Assembly (NCBI GenBank): GCA_026874595.1
Contig: CM049307.1
Location: 59,714,870 to 59,778,869 of the forward strand
Direction: 5' to 3'
Length of the DNA: 64,000 nt
From: Sipunculus nudus
Lineage: Eukaryota; Annelida; Sipuncula; Golfingiida; Sipunculidae
A program made the position numbers and the translations under genes. Below are positions 22,901 through 33,207 of this stretch, one piece after another. Numbering within the stretch: the first letter of the stretch is position 1; each line of letters starts with the position of its first letter. The notes under the pieces are model-generated. The model saw nothing but the letters and a program-made list of their open reading frames with translations. It did no database searches and was not told where the DNA came from.

Positions 22901-24536
22901 AAGTTCTACATGCAATGACATAAAACAGCTTTTTTTAGCATGACCTCCCAAAGAATGAATGGTATACGGAATTCGACTGGCATATGTGAACAATATTAAA
23001 TTTGTACCGAGGGCCTGTGTGGAAAAACCACCCACGAAGGAGAACAAAGGTTAAGCTAGACGACCCAACCGCAAAGCCTACACAACTCCTTATATCCAAC
23101 AGATTACCACCTATACTGCAAGCACAAAAGTATCAGTCTGTAGCCTGTGGCTTAAGTGTGGTTGTGTCTTGTCAAACTTATTTCATAGAACTGAGATTAC
23201 ATTGTTAATTCGGGTTTTTCATGCGGAAGAAAAAAACCTGTTCTCACATTCCCCATAAATCCAAAACTTATGACGAATAGCCTCGGGATGGGAAATGTAC
23301 CTTTTCATGCAGTTGTAATGTAGGTATATTTTTTTAGGCGTACCATTCTGATAATTTCTCAAAAAGTGATATAAATTTTCATTTTCACATGAACACTCAT
23401 TTCATGAAATCATAATACAACCGTAATATAATACGAAATGCTACATTGGGAAACACCTTTTATAGAGTTTCTGTGCAGATCTATTGATGATTAATTTCTT
23501 CCCGATGAAACGGAGTATGTTTAATATATGATGATTATTGGGCAGAGATAAGGAATATGACAAGACATACGTAATATATTTCGGGACTTGAAATTCAAGA
23601 GAAACGTGAAGGACTCGTGCCACTCAGGGTTGACATCGTTGTCAATGGTCCTCGTCCGTCGCCTCCCATCCGGGGCCGACTTCACTGTCAGTCTAACGTA
23701 GGGATCAGGGGTATCCACTGTAAACGACAAAACTTATGTATGTCACAGGTATATATCATCCACTTACAGGACAATTGGTGGACAAGAAACAATAATTTTA
23801 ATAATAATAATAACAATAATAATAATGATAATTATAATAAATAATAATAATAATAATAAAATTAATGATAATAATAATAATAATAATAAAATAAATAAAT
23901 AAATTCATGATATGTCTTGGGCAACACAACGTAATTAAGTGCATTAACCTTAAATAAAAATAACATAAACATTGAATATTGATTATGGAATATGGACATT
24001 ATCTATTAGATTTGTTTGCCGGTTTGAACATAAGACAGTCATGCCTTTAATCCCAACAGATTTTGTCATTTTCTCCAATTTAATTATAATATCATGAATG
24101 TACTTTGCAACTGTACGTATATATATATATATATATATACCTATCAAGTCAGTAACCCTTAAATATTTGTTTTATTTTAATTACTGATAATACGTGAAGC
24201 ATACACGACTCTTGGAAAATCACTTATTTGTAAAGTGTTGCAAATTTCCATTTCTTAATTAGATTCATTATACGATATAGGAGCTATTAGATGCGGAAAA
24301 ATCTTTCATAATGTATACTTATACATGTTATGTAAGTTACCGCTAACAATTCTTTTAATTTAAATCATACTGGTAACATTAGATAATTCTATGTTTTTTT
24401 TTTGCTGTTGACGTGTAGGTATGTATGTATCTATGCTATAGTACAGGTATGCTTATAACTTACATAGATCGTTAACCCAGCCGTTGGAAATTTTTCTTCC
24501 TCGAATCACTTTTACGTGTAACAGCATGCATGGCAT
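11195..24536 (-). CDS. PLA2G4A: cytosolic phospholipase A2, PLA2G4A-like (15 coding exons)
   Basis: Coding exons in transcript order: 24536-24464, 23717-23571, 21747-21632, 21240-21203, 20786-20654, 18678-18542, 17805-17583, 17125-17011, 16725-16588, 15883-15791, 15042-14835, 14424-14294, 13773-13595, 12888-12702, 11676-11195. The sum is exactly 2400 nt, i.e. 799 aa plus stop, with every junction in phase. An N-terminal C2 domain (about residues 1-105, with LLDTPDPYV at 24-32) is followed by the group IV lipase domain: GSGGGFR at 177-183 (oxyanion Arg183), nucleophile Ser211 in GLSGS, and catalytic Asp538 in LVDAGL. Order and spacing match human cPLA2-alpha (Arg200, Ser228, Asp549). The enzyme releases arachidonate and other sn-2 fatty acids from phospholipids after Ca2+-driven membrane binding. 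A Ser/Asp/Glu-rich insert lies near 409-425, and Ser506-Pro aligns with the MAP-kinase site of cPLA2-alpha. The C-terminus is about 50 residues longer than in human and ends basic. The N-terminus is about 15 residues shorter, so a further upstream coding exon cannot be excluded. The a/b/c paralogue assignment within PLA2G4 is inferred from similarity. Confidence 0.93.
18259..18537. repeat. 31-bp minisatellite, nine copies, abutting a cPLA2 splice donor
   Basis: Nine head-to-tail 31-bp units (ATGGTAGCAGTATAAAACCA plus GTATTTGGTAG), with starts at exactly 31-base steps from 18259 to 18507. The first and last units share the variant ATACCGGT. The last unit overlaps the splice donor of cPLA2 exon 18678-18542, which encodes the catalytic Ser211. 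Long repetitive open frames here are artefacts of the period. Confidence 0.95.
18714..18778. repeat. (TA)n microsatellite
   Basis: About 65 bases of nearly pure TA, beginning some 35 bases upstream of the acceptor of cPLA2 exon 18678-18542. It may form cruciform or slipped structures. Confidence 0.95.
19587..19634 (+). ncRNA. type I hammerhead ribozyme motif, copy 1
   Basis: Core CTGATGA (19593-19599), then stem II CGGG/CCCG, then GAAA (19616-19619), then a two-base-pair stem III (AC/GT with a five-base loop), then cleavage triplet GTT (19626-19628). Stem I is ATTTAC/GTGAAT with one G-U wobble. All conserved core positions are present. The base pair at the core end of stem II is U-U, a weak point. 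Located in the cPLA2 intron between exons 20786-20654 and 18678-18542, antisense to the gene. Confidence 0.65.
19735..19782 (-). ncRNA. type I hammerhead ribozyme motif, copy 2
   Basis: Read on the minus strand: stem I ATTCAC/GTGAAT (6 bp, perfect), core CTGATGA, stem II CGGG/CCCG, GAAA, stem III AC/GT with loop AGTCG, cleavage triplet GTT. It is the mirror image of copy 3 in a perfect palindrome and in the transcriptional sense of the host cPLA2 gene. Confidence 0.7.
19805..19852 (+). ncRNA. type I hammerhead ribozyme motif, copy 3
   Basis: Stem I ATTCAC (19805-19810) pairs with GTGAAT (19847-19852). Core CTGATGA is at 19811-19817, stem II CGGG/CCCG, GAAA, stem III AC/GT, cleavage after GTT at 19844-19846. 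The flank continues TAACAGTGTTG and TTTCTTCAGAGTTAT, which recurs beside all copies. Confidence 0.7.
19937..19988. repeat. (TA)n microsatellite
   Basis: About 50 bases of TA close to the hammerhead-bearing repeat cluster. Confidence 0.95.
22046..22067. repeat. poly-G run, 22 bases
   Basis: One of many pure C/G runs in the window. Others: C at 15450-15465, 19039-19057, about 19489-19503 and 36199-36212; G at 36470-36484 and 60747-60763. Confidence 0.9.
23790..23905. repeat. (AAT)n microsatellite
   Basis: Imperfect AAT/AATAAAT run in the cPLA2 intron next to exon 23717-23571. Confidence 0.95.
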
Positions 24537-24545
24537 TTGTTTTAC
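24537..24545 (-). other. PLA2G4A: 5' UTR bases of cPLA2 start exon
   Basis: The minus-strand sequence TTATATCAG (acceptor) is followed by GTAAAACAA and then the ATG at 24536-24534. A second in-frame ATG follows three codons later. The start was chosen because the next residues align with the first strand of the C2 domain. Confidence 0.55.
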
Positions 24546-27500
24546 CTGATATAAATAACAATACACTTAATGAACTTATTATCTAAAAGAATAATGATAT
24601 GATAAAACAATATGCATGAAACTTTAAAACACGGAAATATATATATTGCAGGAAAAAGAAAATTTCTTCAGGAAAGGAGGAAGTTATGCGAAAGCTTCTA
24701 TAAACAGTACTTCGGTGCGGATAGGGAATGATGGAACCAAGGTAATTTTTGTCTAACTCGGGTTAATTAGGTTCGCGAAGTCAAGGTTTCAATTATAGTA
24801 ATATTTGTAAAATATATGTATAAAATATTTACACAACTTGACGTTGATAAATTATGAACATGTGAATGGATCAATCGGATATTGAATACTTACAGAAAAG
24901 ACTTGTAGTGGGTCATACCTTAAAGGCAACAGAACATAATGTCAATAAACATAATATAAACGCTTTATATGATAACAGCTTAAACATGAAGATTGTCTGC
25001 ATAATATTATACGAAAATCATATTAACTCATAGAGGTAAAACATGTTTATACTACTCCATAATTATAAAGCTAGTCGTAGCTACATTTTTGGATGTGATC
25101 TTCTATCATTATTTATTATTATCAATATTATATTTAATACATGTCATGCATGTATGTTTATATGTCAGTTTATCATAGCTTCATCAAAGAAGAAATGTAG
25201 GCAACGGATTCTATAAGACAGAGACCACATGATTAATCAACTTTTCTTGTTCAGTCGAGTAAAATAAGATCAAGGAGACTTGTCAGCGAATAATCCTGCA
25301 TTGGTGAACCCTTTCTCCAAACAAACAGAAGAGCAGCATGAAAAACATCAAATCTCTTCGTATATATTTACATTCCTTGTATGATGCTAGGACTTATTGG
25401 CAACAAAATGACCTATGCATATTTTCCCGATGTTTATTGACCCATGTCCATGACATATTTCGAAGGAAAGACAACCTCCAGCTAGGTCATCAGGTACATC
25501 TGGACGGCGTCTGCCGTATCAAAACGCTATTTTCAAATCTATTTTTACCGGGGTCTGCGTCCGCGAAACAAAAGAGGGAGTCGATTTGCCTCGGCATATA
25601 AAGTTTCTTTCGACCAGACCACTGAAAGAACTTGTCAATATAACTTTTCTTGGCACGATGTTTTCATCATTTTGCATTTACATGTAGATTATTCGATCAG
25701 ATTTCAGTCAATATTTGGAGCACCAGCCAAACACTCTCCTTGCGTCATATCGGCCCTCTGACATTACGACCAGATTACTGGCTTTCAGAGTGCCTTTACA
25801 TCTAGGTCGGAGGAACGCATTATAAGGCCCCATGGAGATGCAAATATTTTCGTCGATTTTGACAACGCCTCATGGCCTACAGGTATACACTGTCAACTGA
25901 CATAAACCAAACTAATCGTTAGAATTTTTTGCGTACTTTCTAACAACACTAACATGAGCGAGAAAAGTTCCGTTCTAATTCAGCGTACTGGTAAACCCCT
26001 CCGCATGTTTGTTGAATTCTGACCGCATGAATACAGGCATGGCTCGCATGGGTTACTAGACGCAGCCAACTTGTATGCGATACAGGAAATGACTCGTTAC
26101 CATACAGACTGGGTTACAGTTTGGGATGCGAGTTCAAATGTATTCTCTGGCTTACTTCATCTTTCGTAGTATAATAATAAGACTATGGGCTGTTTACCAT
26201 AATATGAATGCAACATGATGGAAGACACTACGATGCATTCCTCGATATTGCTTGAATCACTACTCAACTAGGCGAACCAGCCAAATTATTATTGCCTACG
26301 GAGTTGAGTTGTTATGGCTAACGTTCTTCCTGATGTGAGGCATCTGGCATGCATGTAAAATTATCAGCTTACTTAAGTTATGGCACAGACAATCGTTACT
26401 ATATTTTATAGTTAAATAAAAAATGTGTCTGGCCAACTTAAAATAGTTTAATTCGAATGGCTAGCCGGAAAAAAAAATCAAAGAAAAAACGCCTATATTC
26501 AAAAACCTATTTTGTTTGCGTCTTTCAGAAGTTGCGATGAATCAACATTTATTGAAAGAAGAAATTACTCTTTAATTTGAGATGAAATCCATCTTCTTCG
26601 GGTCATTTAGAGAGCTAAGTGAGTTCAAAGTACCAAGGGCAAGCTTTGTGAGACTGGCTTTGTGATAAAAGTGACCACGTCAAAGGCGTCACGTCTGGTG
26701 CGGGAGTGGCATAGGCCAAAATACGCACAGTCACGAAAACAAACTCGTGGTGGGCAGTTATGAGTCATCTAAATATAGACAGAACAAATGCGGTTGACTT
26801 TCCAATCATGTCTATTGGTTTGGTCTGGTTCATTGACTCCCTTGTACTGACTAAAATGAAAGCAACGACAGCATTTTCTATTGGACAAAACAACTTGAGA
26901 ATAAAGTTGTCTGGGCCACGTATATAGGAAGGAGAAGCCACGCATTCGGTATACATGGCAGACTGTTTCTTTTAAGAAACTTGTGAAAGTCACTTGTCAT
27001 GTACCTGGGGACTTTTATAATTTATGCTTGTTCCTCTCTTCGTGACGGCACATAACCGGAAGTCGTCACCTGGACACAGGTCAGACGTTTCGTAAATGTT
27101 TGGTGAGGAGGCAGTTCTGGGTTAAGCCTTATACTCTGTGTGTACTATTAGGTGCTTTATGGAGCATTGTGGAGAAGAGTCGGAAATGAACCTGTTGAAA
27201 TGACGTATTATGGCTAAACTGGTAAACATTCACTCCCAGCTTATGGTTACCAAGGGTGATTTCGATCTTTTACCCTTTCTCGAATCGGTGACTATATGAT
27301 TTCAAATTTTAGTGATTACATTTTTGCCCTTTATGTTGGAACATACTATGAGCATTACCAACGTGTTACTGCCACTCTGTGCATTTTAAAATAATCAGTA
27401 ATTACAAAGAAAATTTAAAGCCTGCTCGGATAAAATTGAAGATGGAAATTTCGTCACCAAAATTGGGATGCCTTGAGACAAAGGTGCATCAGGTCGTGGA

Positions 27501-28339
27501 TTCTTTAGTATATGTCTATACATTCATTTATCCTAATTCACATTTTCGTGCAATAACACAATAAGAAAAAGTCAATTTCAGTCGCGTTAGGAACCATAGT
27601 GAACAATGATTTTGAATTTATCAGTATTATCAGTATAAAAAAGTGATCAGACATTTATTACAATATATACAAGCAGTACTTAATAGAGTGTATCTTACCC
27701 TATCTTATGTTTGTTTGTGTACATCGTTTTAAAGTCCTTCGTTAATAGCTGATGAGAATAACAACTCGAATACTTACGGTTCTAGCCTTGGTAATAATCG
27801 CTCCATAGGTTTGTTGTGTTATCTGTTCTTGTTGTTTATACTTCGTGACGTTCGCTAATCTTGACTCTCTTTGCGTCTATCTCACCCTGCGTCACGTGGT
27901 TTTGGAGTCCCGATGATACCTGTCTGTGACGCTGACCTTTGAAGGGAACAGGGTCAGTATCAGACTCAAGTTTTCATTTTTCCTAAGGTGTTGATTTTAA
28001 TAAAACCTTAGCCTTATGTTAAACTGATGAAATATTTTTGAAGATGAAGTCGTTTGTAAACGGGTATACTGGTATGCAAACGTCAACATTCTAATATACA
28101 AAATTGAACATGAAAACTGTACAATTTGAAATGTATCCGCAAAAATAAATTTTATAAAAAGAAAATCAAATTATATATTTAAAAAAAAGAGGCGAATCCG
28201 CATATATGCAAGTGTATGTATGCGTGTTCGTGTACTATAAACTATCACATACATGTATATGTACTCGCGCTCTAGCTTACAAAGGTAAATGAAGCCACTC
28301 ATGCATGTATATTGTTACAGAAGCCATGCAATAACACTA
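24546..28339 (-). other. cPLA2 5' intron / upstream region
   Basis: No conserved coding exon recognised. The 87-aa plus-strand open frame at 25338 has no family motif. A possible alternative untranslated exon ends at about 27778. Confidence 0.4.
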
Positions 28340-28410
28340 AAATACATGCTTACCTTTCGGCAGTTTCTCTTGCAATGAGAGATCTCCGGTTATCTCGTGC
28401 TTTTTATACG
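28340..28410 (-). promoter_or_regulatory. candidate cPLA2 core promoter and first untranslated exon
   Basis: On the minus strand, GCGTATAAAAAGCACG (TATA box about 28408-28401) lies upstream of a short segment ending in CCGAAAG/GTAAGC, a consensus donor with the exon ending at 28354. The cPLA2 start exon (from an acceptor at 24546) needs an upstream 5' UTR exon. A weaker alternative is at about 27840-27778, with TATAAA and donor AACC/GTAAGT. Confidence 0.35.
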
Positions 28411-29224
28411 CCACCTCTTCAGACTGTCATCATCGGCACATTACCTCATAGGCCTGGTTGATCGGAAGACACCACACCCACACACGACCTGGGCTCCAAA
28501 ATCAGTCCAAGTAGTAAACAATTTTACTCTATCGCACTCGAGGACAGCCGTAGTATTATCCGTAGTAACCCACGGGTCGAGCATATGTACACAGGTATAT
28601 GCACGCAGCATGAAATGTCATGCACCAATCTGCCAGATCTAGAGTGTATTTGTATGTATACGGATCAAACGCCCCGACGAAAGAATGATCGTATCCAAGA
28701 GATCGTCTTATGCCTGCACGATCCACTTAATAGCTTGGGTTGAGTTTTCATTTATGTTGTAGCTCCAGTGTTGATGCGTGCATGTTTAACACACACATAT
28801 TTATATAGAAAGACATGTTATGACATGATTTAAATATATATAATGGCTCATAACATTACTGAATGACTTCTGCTGTACCAGTGTTAACTAGTTAATGAGT
28901 AAACTATTTGTTTCATGGGAAAATTCTTTCTTCTCATATAATACTTTTTACCTATAAACAAGGTTAATTTTGTGAATAATTAATTTCAGATATTCCCACA
29001 CACAGTACTGAATTTTACCCTCCCAGTTGCTGTCTATATAATAATATATACCAAAAGAAATTCTCATATCCTTATTCATACTCAAGTGGAAGTTCATAAT
29101 ATGCATCCAATGGCAATAAAAGAAAAAAAAATACACATTGAAATCTCATGATAATGAGAATTTTTCATGTGCTTAGATCTACGTGAAGATTCTGTAATAC
29201 AGAACTGCAAATTCACTGGTATCA

Positions 29225-29401
29225 GGGAATGTTAAGGAAATGATAAGAGACAGACAGGGCTGAGAGGAGCTGCTGACCTGAAAGAGGGAAGGTTGATCAG
29301 AGACATATATGACTTATCAGAGAGAAACACGGGTGCATGGACGATCAGAGAGACAGACGACGGATCGGGGTAAGACACGGCTGATCAGAGAGATCGTGCT
29401 G

Positions 29402-29443
<42 letters not shown>

Positions 29444-29950
29444 CACGGCTGATTAGAGAAATGTATGGCCGTTCAATGTGAGACATGGCTCAACAGTATG
29501 AGGCAAACCTGATCAAAGTGAGGCACCGCATTGGGCTGATTAGATAGATACATATTTTATAAGACAGGTAGGAGAGATACAGATGATCAGAAATCAGGCA
29601 GCACTGATCTGATATAGACTGGATTGATCAGTGAGAGACCCAGCTTATCCTTGAGAGATACAGTTCATCAGAGAGAAATGTGATTGATCAGTGTGATACG
29701 ACTGGTAAGAGAGACACGGCTGACCTGAGAAAGACATGACTGACCCGAGATGAAACACGACTGATCAGAGACGGAAGCGGCTGATCAGAGAGATTTATGA
29801 CTGACCTGGGTAGGACACGGCTGGTCCGAGAAAGACAAGCTGATTAGAGAGACATGGCTAATTAGAGAGAGACATGATTGATCTTTGAGAGATACGATTG
29901 ATCAATGATAGATGCGGTCGGTCAGAGGGGTGACACAACGGCGGATCGCG
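29225..29950. repeat. degenerate ~25-30-bp minisatellite with TGATCAGAGAG core
   Basis: The word (C)TGATCAGAGAGA with GACACGGC recurs about 25 times at irregular 20-35-base spacing, interrupted by an (AG)n run at 29406-29442. The palindrome TGATCA is the best-kept part. Confidence 0.8.
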
Positions 29951-30395
29951 GACTTGCACAGGATGTTAGAGTCATGGCTCTATAAAAATTTTATTTCTTT
30001 GTAGTTGTCTCATGGTTTTCTCATCTGCTATGGCTAAGTGTACCCCTAATAAGCGTTTAGTTTTTTGTCGACCAGTCCAAAGCGGAAAATCCGAACCCGT
30101 TAATAATGATCACCTGATAACTATGCTCGAACTTTTATGACCCATGCATTATTGATGTATATATTTCAAGGCATACACACGTCCTTCAAGATAAGTAAGT
30201 AACAATTACGACCCCCGAGGTTAGACAGGTAATTACACTTACTTAATATTATTTATAATAATAAGGAAATTACACACACTCACACATTTATATATATATT
30301 AATATATTATATATATAATATTAAGAAATATACCTTGAAAAGTTAATGCGTAAACTGTTTTAATTACACACAAACAGTTATATAGATTTAAGTTA

Positions 30396-30398
<3 letters not shown>

Positions 30399-30432
<34 letters not shown>
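30399..30432. repeat. (GA)n microsatellite
   Basis: Pure GA run of 34 bases. A second one is at 29406-29442. Confidence 0.95.
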
Positions 30433-30435
<3 letters not shown>

Positions 30436-31913
30436 AAACTTTTTCATCCTTCCTACAGTACAAAGTTTAGGTCACGTAAAGACATTGCACCACGCATGCA
30501 CATTCTTCAGAATATGAGTCACGCGATAGCCTGTTACAGATAAAAGCAGAACAGACGGATGATAAAAAAGCCGTCTGCTTGTATCAGGACCAGGATCAGT
30601 ACACGTCGCCGGTAACAATATGCCCGTGTCAGGTGAGAAGTGTCCATCCTCTCGATCATGAATAAACAGATTTTTTATCAATATACAGCCATGTCATATC
30701 TAAAAATAGCGACCCGGTTCACATGTACCGATAAAATGTGACTGCTTACATTCTCTGAAACTACTATACCGCGTCTCACTATTGCCTGTTCAGGAATATG
30801 TTAACAATTAGATATTCACAGGAAAGATACAAAGAAATATATGCAAAAAAGGGGGATATTGCTTCATATAGCGCCAATTAGTCTAAATAAGGTATGGAAA
30901 AAACCAGTGCATGATGAATACATTTTCCTGCTTATATGCAGTTATACTTACATAAATATTAAAATAAATCAATTTTATAACTTATATATAGACACTCTTA
31001 ACCACAGCCCACGTTTTATGAAAGAATATAGTCAATTATGACATCCGCATTCATTGTGTATATTGGTAATTTGGTGCACGCGTGGTTTTAGTTAGAAATC
31101 CTAGAAAGGAGAGTTATAAAAAGGTTATAAAAAATGTTTGTTTGCCAATTTAATTCATCTTTAATTGCCTTTATATTTATATTCATCCTTAGCCCACAGT
31201 CTAAGTTTTATTTTTTCGTAAAATTTCTGAGTAAAAGGAATATTCTTGACCCTTCAACACCATATAAATTCAAATTATCATAATTATCATTCCGTCAAAA
31301 TACAGTGTCACTCGACAAAAAAAGTAACTTACTTCTGTGCACCCAAATTGATTATTGCAATGTATAATAATATTAATTACTTTGGTAAAATAAACCTTTA
31401 ATGGTTATTTAATCGCAATTCATGTTGTGCGTTTTCTTTAGAAAGGAATTATATTTAAACTGTGGTTAGGAAAAAATGACTTTACAGTAACTTTATTTCC
31501 CACAAGCGGATAGACCTGACACCTGAAAGAGTTCATTAAGGTTCTGCAGTTTGTGTTGTTGCAACTTCTGGTTAAGTAGTACGAATAACATGGAACCCTC
31601 TCGATTATGCAACGAACAACCGAACTACCAAATACATACGACTAGCTGCACAACAGAAAAATAACGAAATGCGATCAACTTGGAATTTAATTGTTACTCT
31701 TCATAACTCTACGCAACAATTAGTATTTAGATGACGAGTGGCAGAGTATTGGATCAGTCAGGGTCACACCCTTGTACTATTCACGTCAATTTACGGTCAC
31801 AATATGGACGAGCTTATGAATGAATTACCAATTTTATGGCTTGGAAGGCAGAGAGCTAGAAATGGCAGAGATAGATCTAGTATTAGAGTGTAAGGGTTAC
31901 AGTATATGCACAT

Positions 31914-32248
31914 CTACCTCTTCTTGCACTTTCTTTTGTACTTCTTCTCCTGCTGCTGCTGCCGCACCTGCACCTCATCCTTTATAAACTCCTGCACGTC
32001 AAAACCTCTCCTGTCATCATGACTGACGGCTGGCCCGACACAATGACCATGACAACTAAAATGGGTCTGTTTTGCAGTCTCAAATCCAAATTTGTCTCCC
32101 CAACCCAGGGTCCAATCCCTAAATCTAGAAAAAAAGACTGGCCCGACACAATGACCATGACAACTAAAATGGGTCTGTTTTGCAGTCTCAAATCCAAATT
32201 TGTCTCCCCAACCCATGGTCCAATCCCTAAATCTAGAAAAAAAGACTG
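31914..32248 (-). pseudogene. unrecognised exon-like open frame with duplicated acceptor
   Basis: On the minus strand a polypyrimidine tract TCTTTTTTTCTAG, present at the head of each 108-bp unit, precedes a frame reading FRDWTLGWGDKFGFETAKQ and on through RRGFDVQEFIKDE, a run of four Gln and a Lys/Arg-rich end, stopping at 31914. I do not recognise the protein and found no partner exons. It could be a duplicated last exon, a decayed gene fragment, or chance. Confidence 0.25.
32030..32245. repeat. 108-bp tandem duplication (2 copies)
   Basis: 32030-32137 and 32138-32245 are nearly identical; the clear difference is CAGGG against CATGG. The period is a multiple of three, so open frames run through both copies on both strands. 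Confidence 0.95.
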
Positions 32249-32289
32249 CACTACATCAAAAGGTATTTACCGAAATCATATATTTCCAT

Positions 32290-33030
32290 AGATTTGGTCT
32301 TCTCAAATGTCAAGGTCATTTGGTTTTCAAACTCCTCCGAGCATTTAGTTAAATAATTTTGTGTATCGAAATGAAGAACAAGTTATGAAATACTTGAAAA
32401 TGTTTGGGGTCCACAGCAAATGTTAGACTTCTGCAAATTATACTGAGGGGATGATAACCAAGGTCACAAGTTTTTGAACTCGTCCAAGATCTTGGTTGAA
32501 TCTCATCAGAAAGGTCATCAGTTTCCAACTTTCCCAGATTTTGGTAGAAACGTGATAAAATAGTAAGTGGTTCCAAATTTATCGGTTTATTTGTTTCATC
32601 TGATTTGACCTTGAACTTTAAGATCAAGGTCACCAGATTTAAAACTCGCTCGAAAACGTGGTTAAAACTTCGTTTTAAAAGGTCCAATTTTGGGATAGAA
32701 TATTGCAGTGCTTAAACAGTTGCTATATTTCAAAGAAATCTGAGAAACAATGAGCTATATTTCGGCTGATTTGACCTTGATGTTTCAGGCCTAGGTCTCT
32801 TGCATACAAACTCATCTGAGAACTTGGTTGAAACATCTTGCGTATCAGATTTAAGGGGGGGGGGGGGGGATATGCAATACTTGAAAAGTCAAGGTGTAAC
32901 ATTTTTTTTCTAATTTCAGTTGATTTGGCCTTGAGGATGAAGGTTAAGGTCAACTTAGGTCAAGGTTAACTCCTCCGAGATATTGGTTCAAATTTCATGT
33001 AAAAAAATGAAGTTATAAAGTAATCGCGTT
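32290..33030. repeat. diverged repeat units with AAGGTCA(C) motif
   Basis: The words GATTTGACCTTGA, AAGGTCA(C/T), (A)AACTC.TC.GA and TTGGTTGAAA recur every 110-200 bases. Similar words appear at 41930-42090. It looks like an old dispersed repeat. A poly-G run is at 32857-32869. Confidence 0.5.
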
Positions 33031-33036
33031 CACAAG

Positions 33037-33207
33037 AAATGACCAAGACGTCGGCCAAACAATATGCGGTCGGTCAGAGGGGGGACACAGCGGCTGAAAT
33101 TACACACACTCACACATTTATATATATATTAAAATATTATATATATAATATTAAGAAATATACCTTATAAAATTATTAAAATGACCAAGACGTCGGCCAA
33201 ACAATAT
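33037..33207. repeat. 113-bp insertion flanked by 29-bp direct repeats
   Basis: AAATGACCAAGACGTCGGCC followed by AAACAATAT occurs at 33037-33065 and 33179-33207. The segment between them resembles 29912-29942 joined to 30264-30335, two places about 3 kb away. Confidence 0.85.

Noticed and set aside
25338-25601. 87-aa plus-strand frame as a gene in the cPLA2 5' intron
   Set aside because: No recognisable domain, no splice partner, and AT-rich low-information composition.
32019-32291. Plus-strand 90-aa open frame over the 108-bp duplication
   Set aside because: Shadow of the duplicated unit; the minus strand has the better splice signal and the more protein-like composition.
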